Shown here piece after piece: positions 19,401 through 27,153 of a stretch of DNA of 64,000 nt. The DNA is from Oligoflexia bacterium (GTDB lineage: Bacteria > Bdellovibrionota > Bdellovibrionia > JABDDW01), in NCBI GenBank assembly GCA_016715815.1, contig JADJXN010000004.1, positions 1 to 64,000 on the forward strand, given 5' to 3'. Under the pieces are notes generated by a model that was not told where the DNA came from, did no database searches, and saw only the letters and a list, made by a program, of their open reading frames with translations. Each line of letters begins with the position of its first letter. The stretch's first letter is position 1. A program made the translations under genes and the position numbers.

Positions 19401-19549
19401 GCACTTATGACGGTTATATCAAATTCTACTTTCGGAAAAAGATCTTTTCTAATTGTAAATAAAGAATAAATTCCAAATATAAAAACAAGTATTGTCAGAA
19501 GGTTTGCAAATAAATGTTGGCTGTAAAAAAAACGAATGATGTTTTTCAT
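16439..19549 (-). CDS. RND-superfamily efflux transporter, inner-membrane permease
   Basis: 1036 residues with the duplicated RND layout of 12 membrane helices and two large periplasmic loops. The essential paired Asp is visible in GMLVDDTIVV (TM4), and GGENEDTEES and GIIALAGVIVNNTIVY mark the second half. It fits the HAE-type, AcrB-like proton-driven export family. No periplasmic adaptor or outer-membrane channel gene adjoins it, so partners must be encoded elsewhere or it acts alone. The divergent neighbour is nhaA. Confidence 0.93.
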   Translation of the reverse strand: MKNIIRFFYSQHLFANLLTILVFIFGIYSLFTIRKDLFPKVEFDITVISAVFAGASPDQVEKLIVNPLEETLREVDGVKKIQSQALDNRAVITLILDPDARAPQKTNDDIQRAVDKVEDYPLDAEKPVVLAIESGQSPIVELSISSKDISELELRDLAKYVANELANVPGVARITKDAWRKKEFQVLVDQAKATKHHISLTNIIDAISGQNIQMPAGDILLPDGKEMSAKTDGEYKSKEHIEDALVRLNFEGYGVRIKDVAEVREGLEKPTILYRSNGVPSFKFTVIKKENADALKTMAKVREKMAALKKTLPPGVDYTFVNDFTFYLKERLGTLSGNMAIGIVLVCLILALFLPFRVALVVAIGIPFSMLSAICVIQYLGFSLNLVSLIGLIIVSGMLVDDTIVVTENIYRRLESGEDRDEAIVTGATEMIPPVVASVLTTVAAFAPMLFMSGIFGKFIFEIPLLVILPLLFSLVEAFVVAPGHMLTLVGSSLTKNIFKIKEGAKKVHWYDRFLPYYRSLIALSVRKRKTTAFIFFLTLVLTGILTTQMRFILFPPEGIYTFIIRVDAKAGAPLKEMSEIVQKVEPYVATLPKKELIDYTSMIGIQQTEPNDPFTKRASHYAQILVNLTPEDDRDRTVNDIITDLRKKIPLPEGATRINFEIAQGGPPQGKPISVNIFGDDFKILRNIADDIKAILVKIEGVQDIEDSEVIGKKEVKISPIPEQVRRTDLSVREIATTVRATFAGVVASSSRNLDEEIDIRVQIKPPQEDATQQLKQIHIGTQQGNLVPLEKIATFSEADSRLIIQHEKYKRILNVSAQVDTNKTTALKATETLQQKLKKVLKKYPPQYEIGFGGENEDTEESMKSLARAFAVAGLLIFMILVLTFQSFLQPLLVLLALPLGFMGVVFALLIHGRPLSFMSMLGIIALAGVIVNNTIVYIDFFNAKKKEGLNIDDALIEAATTRLRPIILTSLTTVLGLMPTAYGIGGNDDFVMSLALALGWGLMIGSILTVLIFPAVLKIVEDIKIWGKSLRQK

Positions 19550-19677
19550 GATGTATCTGTCCCTATATAAAATGGTAAAATGCTAGGGTGTATAAAACAA
19601 TCTATCAAAGGTCTGTGCGATCCTGTGTCATGAAAAGTACTATCAAGATGAGTTTTTTTTAACTAATATCGGTTTAT

Positions 19678-20880
19678 ATGGTTGTTAAAAGAATCTTAGA
19701 TGGCTCTAAAAAAAGAATCGAAAAGTTTATAGCAATAGAGGCTTCCTCTGGCATTGTGCTTTTAGTTTGCACCGCCATAGCTATGCTTTTAGCCAACTCT
19801 CCCTTTAGCCAGGAGTATTTTGATTTTTTACATTTTAATTTTGCAAGCCTAAGTATTCATCATTGGGTTAATGATGCTTTAATGACCATCTTCTTTTTTG
19901 TTGTAGGAATGGAAATAAAAAAAGAAATTGTAGCTGGTGAGCTTTCTGAGCCTAAAAAGGCAGCTCTCCCCATTTTTGCTGCTGTTGGTGGAATGGTAGT
20001 GCCGGCCCTTATTTATGCATTTTTTAATAAACAATACCCTCAAATCCGTGGGTGGGGAATTCCCATGGCAACAGATATTGCATTTGCCATAGGCGTTTTA
20101 AGTTTTTTTGGGAAAAAAGTGCCGTTGCAGTTAAAGGTTTTTTTACTAGCACTTGCCATTATTGATGACTTAGGAGCCGTGCTTGTCATTGCCTTTTTTT
20201 ACACTAACAAAATTGTAGGCCCTTATTTAGGATTGGCGGCACTTGGACTAAGTGTCATGATACTTTTAAAAAGAGCCGGAATAAAATCTTATTTAACTTA
20301 TACAATTGTGGGGGTAATAATTTGGTTTGCGGTTTTAAAATCAGGTGTACATGCTACTATTTCGGGTGTGATAATAGGGCTTTTAACTCCCCTGCAGTTT
20401 CAAAAAAATAAAGGGGATCCAGCCTCTGAGACTTATTCTCCACTAATATATTTAACCCATAAGCTTCATCCTTGGGTTAGTTTTTTAATCATGCCTCTTT
20501 TTGCTCTTAGCAACGCAGGTGTACAGCTTTCAGAAATTAATTTAGAAATGATTTTTGCGAATTCCATATTTCAGGGCGTATTTTGGGGTTTATTGTTAGG
20601 AAAGCCGGTTGGAATATTTTTAGCTTCATATATAAGTGTAAAATTGTCTTTAGCGCGCCTACCAGAAAACTCAAACTATGCCCATGTTTGGGCAATAGGT
20701 TTTTTAGGGGGAATTGGTTTTACAATGGCGCTATTTATTTCAAATCTTGCTCTGTATCCTGCACAAGAGTTGTATTCTAAAATGGGAATTTTATTAGCTT
20801 CATTTTTTGCGGCTCATTTGGGGCTGCTGACTATCTGGCTGAGCACCAAGAGATCTTCTAGCGCATCTTTGGAAAAATAA
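19678..20880 (+). CDS. nhaA: Na+/H+ antiporter NhaA
   Basis: 400 residues, close to the usual NhaA length, with about 12 membrane helices. The ion-binding pair is seen in IIDDLGAVLVIAFFY and the N-terminal signatures VVGMEIKKEI and MATDIAFAIGVLSFFGK are intact. It exports sodium in exchange for protons at alkaline pH. Its last 23 bases overlap the convergent gene at 20858-21439. Confidence 0.97.
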   Translation: MVVKRILDGSKKRIEKFIAIEASSGIVLLVCTAIAMLLANSPFSQEYFDFLHFNFASLSIHHWVNDALMTIFFFVVGMEIKKEIVAGELSEPKKAALPIFAAVGGMVVPALIYAFFNKQYPQIRGWGIPMATDIAFAIGVLSFFGKKVPLQLKVFLLALAIIDDLGAVLVIAFFYTNKIVGPYLGLAALGLSVMILLKRAGIKSYLTYTIVGVIIWFAVLKSGVHATISGVIIGLLTPLQFQKNKGDPASETYSPLIYLTHKLHPWVSFLIMPLFALSNAGVQLSEINLEMIFANSIFQGVFWGLLLGKPVGIFLASYISVKLSLARLPENSNYAHVWAIGFLGGIGFTMALFISNLALYPAQELYSKMGILLASFFAAHLGLLTIWLSTKRSSSASLEK

Positions 20881-21439
20881 ATTTTAGTGCTACAAACAAG
20901 CTATACATATCAGCCTGCTCTTTTGATCTAACTGAAATAGAATAAAAATACCGCCCATCTAAAAGTAGACTTAAATTATTATGGTTAAAAAGCTCAAGCT
21001 GCACAGAGCCCTCAAGGCCATATTCAGGAATGTCTTGAGCTAAAGTATATTCAGTTATACTGGGATCTGAATATACTGTTTGATGGGCTCCATTTGAAAA
21101 TAGAGAATTAAAAAATAAACCCAAGGATACCCGTTTTGTTAGCCAAACACGGTAGCCAACCGGGATTGCAAGCTTTCTTACTTGTTGCACAATAGAGGTT
21201 GAGCCAAATGTCCTTTTATAGCTTTTTAAAAAATAAAAAAAGCCCGCCTCAATACCGCCCACCACAGAAAAATCCATTTCTGCAATAACACCTAGGCCAA
21301 ATAGGGCGTTTGTATCTGAATTTATGGTTTGGTGAACAAAGGTTCCGGGGCTTACAGTTAACAGGCCCCTGTCGGGGCTATGGCCCATACAAACATTTGC
21401 AAAAATAAATATGAATAAAAAAATCCTAAAGCTGTTCAT
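20858..21439 (-). CDS. probable outer-membrane beta-barrel protein
   Basis: The start at 21439 gives a good signal peptide (MNSFRIFLFIFIFANVCMG) and a 193-residue product; an upstream in-frame ATG at 21676 would overlap the divergent gene and lack a leader. The mature part alternates hydrophobic and polar residues in strands (VSLGLFFNSLF, LSLLLDGRYFYSIS) and ends MYSLFVALKFIFPKMR, typical of small barrels. The function is unknown. It is divergent from the exported gene at 21474, with only 34 bases between starts. Confidence 0.65.
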   Translation of the reverse strand: MNSFRIFLFIFIFANVCMGHSPDRGLLTVSPGTFVHQTINSDTNALFGLGVIAEMDFSVVGGIEAGFFYFLKSYKRTFGSTSIVQQVRKLAIPVGYRVWLTKRVSLGLFFNSLFSNGAHQTVYSDPSITEYTLAQDIPEYGLEGSVQLELFNHNNLSLLLDGRYFYSISVRSKEQADMYSLFVALKFIFPKMR

Positions 21440-21473
21440 AAGACATAAGTTAAGATACAAATAGGTAAACATT

Positions 21474-22430
21474 ATGCCAAGACTATTCTTTATTTTTTTA
21501 GCATGCTTTTTGTTTATTTTGCAAAGTCCCGTAGCTTTGCTAGCCAACACAAAAGCAAAAAAGACTATTGCAAAGCCAAAGAAAAAAATTAAACAGCGTC
21601 TTATTGAGGCCAATATCGGCATTTCAAAAGGCATAGAAAATGTTGCCCAAGGTATTGATGAGGGGTTAAGTGGCAAAAAAACCGGAAAAACAAATCTTAC
21701 GCAGTTTATTATTCAAAACCAGTTTGTTTGGAGGGAAGGGGGGAATTTCTTATATCGCCCTCATTTGGGGTTTAGGCTTCATTTCCCCAACCTTGAAGAC
21801 AGGCTTAGATTACAATTCTCAACGGCCGATGATGTCCGTGAGAATACTGGTATTAACAGATCTCGTGTTAAAACAGAGCCAGTTAAAAGCAGCTATGGTG
21901 CAGGTGTTGGGCTTGTACAAAAGCTTGGGGACATAAATACTGAGTTTGAGCCGCGAGTAGATTACCAAGACCGAGTTTTGTTATCTTACATATTAAAATT
22001 TAAAAGTCGTGCTGATACTACGGGAAAAATGTTTTCTATTCGCCCAGAGCTTCAATTATTTGCAAGAACAGACAGTGGTTTGGGAGAGTTTTTTTCTATT
22101 AACTCAGATCTTGTTATTTATAAAAGCCTTGTTCTAACATTTGTAAATGAAGAACAGTATGTAGACATGGAAAACATGTTTTCCACAAACCATGGATTAG
22201 TGCTCAGCTATTCATACAGTGACCAAGTTTCACAAAATATTTCTTATATCATTGAATCAATTAGTCGTCCAACGTTTCACCTAAGTAGGTACACGGTGGC
22301 AACAGCTGTCACACATAAAATTATAAAAAATATTTTACATTACACCATAATGCCATTTTTAGAGTTCCCTCGAAGGCTTGACTACAAAGGCTCTCCCGGA
22401 ATTAGTATTGAGGCTTCAATTATATTTTAA
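21474..22430 (+). CDS. exported, probable outer-membrane protein
   Basis: 318 residues with a signal peptide (about 1-24, ending ALLANT), a lysine-rich stretch (residues 26-45) and then a strand-rich region rich in aromatic residues, ending GISIEASIIF with a terminal Phe as outer-membrane barrels usually do. No named family is recognised. It stops exactly where the convergent small basic gene begins its stop codon. Confidence 0.7.
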   Translation: MPRLFFIFLACFLFILQSPVALLANTKAKKTIAKPKKKIKQRLIEANIGISKGIENVAQGIDEGLSGKKTGKTNLTQFIIQNQFVWREGGNFLYRPHLGFRLHFPNLEDRLRLQFSTADDVRENTGINRSRVKTEPVKSSYGAGVGLVQKLGDINTEFEPRVDYQDRVLLSYILKFKSRADTTGKMFSIRPELQLFARTDSGLGEFFSINSDLVIYKSLVLTFVNEEQYVDMENMFSTNHGLVLSYSYSDQVSQNISYIIESISRPTFHLSRYTVATAVTHKIIKNILHYTIMPFLEFPRRLDYKGSPGISIEASIIF

Positions 22431-22640
22431 TTATGCCACACGTTTGCGTGTTCTAATATTGTTATGGTTGTACTTATTTTCTGGGTTTATGTGGTGGTCA
22501 AATTTAATGAATTTTTCAAATGGCTGAAGTCTTTGTGGCTGGTTATCATTTTTAATTAATTTAAATTTTATTTCTTTGCTTATTTTTGTTTTTGAGACTG
22601 TGGGTTTTTTTGTTTTTGCTGTTTTTGTTGTTTTTTTCAT
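22431..22640 (-). CDS. small lysine-rich basic protein
   Basis: 69 residues, strongly basic, starting MKKTTKTAKTKKPTV and ending RTRKRVA. AGGAG precedes the ATG at a proper distance, and a candidate FliA-like promoter lies 37-64 bases upstream, so it is likely real although unrecognised. Without a signal peptide it is presumably cytoplasmic, perhaps nucleic-acid binding. Confidence 0.65.
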   Translation of the reverse strand: MKKTTKTAKTKKPTVSKTKISKEIKFKLIKNDNQPQRLQPFEKFIKFDHHINPENKYNHNNIRTRKRVA

Positions 22641-22676
22641 TTTTAGTCTACTCCTGTTAAAGTGAATACTAAAACT

Positions 22677-22704
22677 CTATCGGTCAAACTAGACTAAAAA
22701 CTTA
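22677..22704 (-). promoter_or_regulatory. candidate FliA (sigma-28)-like promoter
   Basis: On the minus strand TAAGTTTT (22697-22704), 12 bases, then ACCGATAG (22677-22684). This resembles the sigma-28 consensus TAAAGTTT and GCCGATAA. It would start transcription about 30 bases before the small basic gene at 22640. A similar motif precedes the gene at 33842. Confidence 0.4.
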
Positions 22705-22751
22705 AGTGATTAAATTTTTGACAAATATTTTAACTTAACTCTAAGTAGCAA

Positions 22752-23189
22752 TTAAAACTTGGCTTCGCCCTCTGCAAGGGGCTCTCCATTTAATATAACC
22801 TTATAAGAGATAGGGGCTGCTTTAGAGATCATCGCACTTACGCCACAAAACTTAGTTTGAGAAAGTTGCACAGACTCAATTACTTTTTGTTTATCTAAAT
22901 TGCCTTTTAAATCAAAGGTAAGATTTATTTTTTTAAACACCACTGGATGTCCTCCTTCAGAGGATTCAATATCTGCACTTACCTCAAGGGCTTCTAAGGG
23001 TTGTTTGTGTTTTTTCATAAGGGCAACAACATCCATAGCAGTACAGCCACAAAGACCGATGCCAACCATCTCTTTGGGGGTCATGCCGGCGTCATCGCCA
23101 AGGGGTCTTTTGCTATCAAGTAAAACGGAGTGCTCGCCACTAACCCCGGTTAGTTTCATTTTGCTTTCCCACTTTGTTTTTGCTTGCAT
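22752..23189 (-). CDS. OsmC/Ohr-family protein
   Basis: 145 residues. The two conserved Cys are in GLCGCTAMDV (C49) and KFCGVSAM, the reactive pair of OsmC-type thiol peroxidases and related YhfA-like proteins. The start ATG at 23189 is chosen because AAGGAG lies six bases upstream; an in-frame start 21 bases further up lacks one. It follows thioredoxin by 10 bases, so the two are surely co-transcribed. Likely role is reduction of organic peroxides or persulfides. Confidence 0.9.
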   Translation of the reverse strand: MQAKTKWESKMKLTGVSGEHSVLLDSKRPLGDDAGMTPKEMVGIGLCGCTAMDVVALMKKHKQPLEALEVSADIESSEGGHPVVFKKINLTFDLKGNLDKQKVIESVQLSQTKFCGVSAMISKAAPISYKVILNGEPLAEGEAKF

Positions 23190-23199
23190 AAAATGCTCC

Positions 23200-23550
23200 T
23201 TAAATACCAAGTATTTGATTAATTGCTTTTTTCAAAGAATCTTTGGGTACTAGGCCTGCGGCCATTTGGGGCTGCCCCTTTTTAGGTACAAAAAGTAGGC
23301 TTGGTATGCCTCTAACACCAAACATGGCGGCAAGCTGTGGTGTCGCTTCCGTATCAACTTTATAGATATTAATTTTCCCAGCATACTCTTTAGAGAGTTC
23401 TTCTAAAATGGGTGATAATGCTTTGCATGGACCACACCAATCTGCATAAAAATCTATAATAGCTGGTAGGCTTCCTTCAAATTTCCAGTCTTTATTTTGT
23501 TCAAAATTAAAAACCTTTGATTTAAAAGTGGCCTCGTTTAGTATTTCCAT
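23200..23550 (-). CDS. trxA: thioredoxin
   Basis: 116 residues with the redox motif WCGPCK (Cys39 and Cys42), the cis-proline loop GIPSLL and no signal peptide, hence a cytoplasmic thioredoxin. It heads a two-gene unit with the OsmC-family gene and is divergent from an ArsR-type regulator whose product probably controls it. Its partner reductase in this window, trxB (47191), carries an in-frame stop. Confidence 0.93.
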   Translation of the reverse strand: MEILNEATFKSKVFNFEQNKDWKFEGSLPAIIDFYADWCGPCKALSPILEELSKEYAGKINIYKVDTEATPQLAAMFGVRGIPSLLFVPKKGQPQMAAGLVPKDSLKKAINQILGI

Positions 23551-23580
23551 AAAATACCGCCTTTCCTATACTGTATTAAT

Positions 23581-23600
23581 ATATTATTATATTGTAATAT
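23581..23600. promoter_or_regulatory. candidate ArsR operator between trxA and arsR
   Basis: An AT-rich imperfect palindrome, with 16 of 20 positions symmetrical (ATATTA....ATAT....TAATAT in outline). It lies between two divergent starts. ArsR-family repressors bind such sites in shared promoters. Confidence 0.45.
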
Positions 23601-23626
23601 GTCAAGTCTGGTACTATATAAAATTT

Positions 23627-23935
23627 ATGAGTGTTAATAAAAACATATCTATAGCCAAAATACAGTGCAAATGCACCCAACTGAGCAGTCTTTTAAGTGC
23701 CTTGTCACACCCCCAAAGAATTATGATTTTGGGGCACCTGGCAAAAGGTGAAAAGACTGTTACCGAGCTTCAGAGGCTTTGTAAGGTTTCGCAATCACAG
23801 CTTTCACAATTTTTAATTAGAATGAAACTTCAAGGTCTTGTGACATGCAGCCGAAAAGGGCGTTTTCAATACTATGCGGCTAAAGACAAGAAAATAATAA
23901 AACTAATTGAGGCAATCCAAGCAATATTTTGCTAA
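23627..23935 (+). CDS. ArsR-family transcriptional regulator
   Basis: 102 residues. The winged helix is plain: LSALSHPQRIMILGHLA, then TELQRLCKVSQSQLSQFLIRMKLQGLV. Cys residues at 14, 16, 52, 74 and 102 could sense metal, sulfane sulfur or oxidants; the closest resemblance by eye is to YgaV/BigR-type regulators, including an ending near FC. Context (thioredoxin and OsmC across the divergent promoter) favours thiol or persulfide sensing. The ATG at 23627 is used; longer forms would run through the operator. Confidence 0.88.
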   Translation: MSVNKNISIAKIQCKCTQLSSLLSALSHPQRIMILGHLAKGEKTVTELQRLCKVSQSQLSQFLIRMKLQGLVTCSRKGRFQYYAAKDKKIIKLIEAIQAIFC

Positions 23936-23965
23936 AAACTAAAACATATAAATGGGAGTTATAAA

Positions 23966-25205
23966 ATGAAAAAAGTGGCAGTGCTGGGCGGAATTAGAAC
24001 ACCCTTTGTTCGCTCTTTTACACATTACAGGGCAACAACAAATCAAGAAATTTTAACAGCTGTACTTTCAAACTTGGTTGAGAAAAAAAATTTAAAATCA
24101 AAACTTCTTGGAGATGTAGCGGCCGGTGCAGTTATTAAACATGCTGCAGATTGGAATTTAACTAGAGAATGTGTTTTGGGATCGGGTCTTCATCCGGCAA
24201 CACCTGGTTATAACGTGCAGCGCGCATGCGGAACAAGTCTAGAGACTACTTTGCAGATAGCTTTAAAAATAGCATCCTCACAAATTGACTCAGGTATTGC
24301 GGCAGGGGTGGATACCAACAGTGATGCGCCCGCAGTATTAAGACGCCAAATGGGTTGGAAACTCATAGATTTAGCTATGGCAAAAACTACTTTAGATAAA
24401 ATGAAAATTATTTCCCAAATTAGGCCAAAAGATTTTTTTCCAGAAATTTTAGGAGTTAAAGAGCCTAGAACGGGGCTCACAATGGGAGAGCATTGTGAGT
24501 TAATGGTTCAAGAATTTAAAATTCCAAGAGAGGAGCAAGATCAGCTTGCCTATGAAAGCCATCAAAAAGCAGCCGGAGCTTATGCTGAGGGTTTTTATAA
24601 TGATTTGATATTTGATTTTAAAGGAATTAAAAAAGATGCCTTTGTAAGAGCGGATACAAGTCTTGAAAAATTAGGCAAATTAAAGCCAGTTTTTGAAAAG
24701 TCAGAAAAAGGAACTCTTACGGCGGGCAATAGTACACCTTTAACTGACGGTGGGGCCGCAGTTTTACTTTCTAGTGAAGAGTGGGCTGAAAAAAATAATC
24801 AGAAGATATTAGCTTACTTTAAAGATGCTCAGGCCACGGCAGTAGATTTTGTAGGCGCAAAAGAAGGGCTTTTAATGGCGCCAACAGTAGCGGTGAAAAA
24901 ACTTTTAGAGAGAAATAATTTAAAGCTCACAGATTTTGATTTTTATGAAGTTCATGAAGCATTTGCGGGGCAAGTACTTTGCACATTTAAAGCGTGGGAA
25001 GACTGGGGTATGGGAAAAATTGACAGAGCCAAGCTTAATGTAAAAGGTGGAAGTCTTGCCTTGGGTCATCCTTTTGGGGGCAACAGGGGCCAGAGCAGTA
25101 ACAACAATGGCTAAACTTTTATCTCAAAAACAAGGGGCCAAGGGACTTATTAGTATTTGTACTGCGGGAGGAATGGGAGTGGCGGCTATCATGGAGAGCC
25201 CATAA
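23966..25205 (+). pseudogene. thiolase (acetyl-CoA acyltransferase) with a frameshift
   Basis: The frame is intact from 23966 to about 25075 and encodes a thiolase: nucleophilic Cys88 in RACGTS, GNSTPLTDGGAAVLL, and the HEAF His. Within TTTTGGGGGCAAC near 25071-25079 the frame shifts. Deleting one G restores GHPFGATGARAVTTMA and CTAGGMGVA up to the stop at 25203-25205. As written the protein ends at 25114 without its C-terminal catalytic Cys. The family cleaves or forms beta-ketoacyl-CoA in fatty-acid breakdown. It follows arsR by 30 bases. True mutation and homopolymer error are equally possible. Confidence 0.85.
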
Positions 25206-25211
25206 ACTAAG

Positions 25212-25370
25212 CTAGTCTTCTTGTCGGTTTTTATGTTTTCCAAGACCTGTGCGCATATCCCACTTGCCTTTGCGAGAATACTTAGACTTATCTTTGTGTT
25301 CCTGGGTTGGTTTATGACGCGTGCGAAACTTTAAAACATTTTTACTTTTTTGCGATTTTTGTTTTTTCAT
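25212..25370 (-). CDS. small basic protein, possible ribosome-rescue-like peptide
   Basis: A 52-residue reading frame with many Lys, Arg and His (KKQKSQKSKNV..., YSRKGKWDMRTGLGKHKNR). It fills the gap between the thiolase and the next gene. A run of the type YxRKGK...GKHKN recalls the C-terminal tail of ArfA-like rescue factors, but the match is weak. No strong ribosome-binding site precedes the ATG at 25370, so it may be a chance frame. Confidence 0.45.
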   Translation of the reverse strand: MKKQKSQKSKNVLKFRTRHKPTQEHKDKSKYSRKGKWDMRTGLGKHKNRQED

Positions 25371-25399
25371 CTTAATTGAAACTATAAACTATCATCCGT

Positions 25400-26494
25400 A
25401 TGAGTAATATAAGATTTTTAATATTTGCAACCATCATGACTTTAATGATGGCTTTTGTATGGCAGCATGTTTGGTTTAGACTTGCCATAAATTGGGGTCT
25501 GCCTGAGAAGATAGAAAAGGTTTTTGCGTTTTTATTTATTGCTTCTTTTTTGCTCCAAATTTGGCGTTTTATTATTTTTCGCTCATCAGAGCAGTCTTTT
25601 TACGTTATTTTTGCAGCCTATTTTTTAATGGGTTTATTTACCCATTTATTTTTTGCAGCTTTAACTAAAGACTTATTGCTTTTTATTCCGTTATTAAAGT
25701 CTAAGGCAATATTGGTTTCACAAACAGTAACAGTGATAGCTGTTTTATTTAACCTATGGGGAGTAAAAACAGCTATTGATGGCCCCATTGTTAGATTTGT
25801 AAAAGTAGCAACTAAAAGGTCAGAGATCTCGGGTTTTAAAATTGCACAAATCAGTGATTTGCATGTGGGTCCACTGATTAAAAAAAATTATGTAGAAAAT
25901 GTGGTCAGTAAAATAAACAAGCTTAATGCTGATATTGTGGTTATGACGGGGGATATGGGTGATGGTGATGCTACCGATTTTAGTGAAGATTTAGAACCAT
26001 TTAAAAACTTAAAATCTAAATATGGACTTTTTTATGTTCCAGGTAACCACGAATATTATTGGAAGGCTGATGAATGGGTTAGTTTAATTGAAGCAAAAGG
26101 AGTTAAAGCACTATTAAACGATGGAGTTAAAATTTCAAATTTTCCTATTTGGCTAGGAGGGGTCACAGATTTTATGGATCCTAACACAAGCCCGCAACAA
26201 GCCATTGAGAAAAACCAGTCTAGTAACAACTATAAAATACTTTTGGCTCACCAACCAAAAAGTGTATTTAAGGCAGATAAAGCTGGTTTTGACCTAATGC
26301 TAAGTGGGCACACTCATTGGGGACAATTTTTCCCATTTAACTTGATAGTTGGGTTTTTCAACCCCTATAGTAAAAGTTTAAATGTGCATAACTCAAGAAT
26401 GCATGTTTATGTTAATGCAGGTACGGGCTTTTGGGGGCCACCAGTTCGCTTGGGTGTGCCTTCTGAAATTACTCTTTTGGAGTTAACCCAATGA
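25400..26494 (+). CDS. membrane-anchored metallophosphoesterase
   Basis: 364 residues. About four membrane helices occupy residues 1-122. The calcineurin-like domain follows with D153-L-H155, GDMGDGD, GNHEYYW, AHQP and SGHTHWGQ, i.e. all five metal-binding motifs. This matches YkuE/YaeI-type phosphoesterases, which act at the membrane, in some cases on lipid-linked phosphates. Its stop overlaps the start of the carbonic anhydrase gene by four bases. Confidence 0.92.
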   Translation: MSNIRFLIFATIMTLMMAFVWQHVWFRLAINWGLPEKIEKVFAFLFIASFLLQIWRFIIFRSSEQSFYVIFAAYFLMGLFTHLFFAALTKDLLLFIPLLKSKAILVSQTVTVIAVLFNLWGVKTAIDGPIVRFVKVATKRSEISGFKIAQISDLHVGPLIKKNYVENVVSKINKLNADIVVMTGDMGDGDATDFSEDLEPFKNLKSKYGLFYVPGNHEYYWKADEWVSLIEAKGVKALLNDGVKISNFPIWLGGVTDFMDPNTSPQQAIEKNQSSNNYKILLAHQPKSVFKADKAGFDLMLSGHTHWGQFFPFNLIVGFFNPYSKSLNVHNSRMHVYVNAGTGFWGPPVRLGVPSEITLLELTQ

Positions 26495-27150
26495 AAAAAC
26501 TTGTTAAAGGTATAGTTGAATTTAGAAAAAAGCGATTACCTGATTACATAGAAAAATTTGCTCATTTAGCTTTGGGGCAAGCACCAGACACCCTTTTTAT
26601 TGCCTGTTCAGATAGCCGTGTTGTTCCAAATTTGTTTGCCTCAACTGACCCTGGAGATTTATTTGTTATCAGAAATGTAGGCAATATGATTCCGCCTTGT
26701 GGTAAAAAAGGGCTATCAACGGCAGACGAATCCGAAGCCGCAGCGATAGAATTTGCTCTTTTAAATTTAAACATAAAAGATATTATTATTTGTGGGCATT
26801 CAGAATGTGGAGCCATGCAAGCACTGCTCGCTGGGCGGGAGATTTCAAAAGCGCCCAACCTTAGTTCTTGGCTTCGGCACGGACAAGCTGGCATTGAAAA
26901 AATTAAAGAAAAAACACACCCTCAAGCACACAACCATTTGTCTAAAGAAAATGTATTAAACCAAATTGAAAATATAAAAACATACCCTGTGGTGCAGAAA
27001 AAAATAAGTGAGGGTAAATTAAAAATTCATGGTTGGTGGTTTGAGTTAAGCACGGCAAACGTCTATGCTTATGAAGAACAAGCGAAAGACTTTGTTTTAA
27101 TAGATGAAGCCCAAGCAGAAAAAATATTAGAAAGAATATCAGGAAAATAA
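26491..27150 (+). CDS. can: beta-class carbonic anhydrase
   Basis: 219 residues with the zinc ligands of beta carbonic anhydrases: C39-S-D41-S-R43, and H103..C106 in GHSECGAM. It interconverts CO2 and bicarbonate in the cytoplasm. It is part of a three-gene unit with the phosphoesterase and the KefB-like antiporter (3-base gap), linking bicarbonate and pH to cation exchange. Confidence 0.95.
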   Translation: MKKLVKGIVEFRKKRLPDYIEKFAHLALGQAPDTLFIACSDSRVVPNLFASTDPGDLFVIRNVGNMIPPCGKKGLSTADESEAAAIEFALLNLNIKDIIICGHSECGAMQALLAGREISKAPNLSSWLRHGQAGIEKIKEKTHPQAHNHLSKENVLNQIENIKTYPVVQKKISEGKLKIHGWWFELSTANVYAYEEQAKDFVLIDEAQAEKILERISGK

Positions 27151-27153
27151 AAA

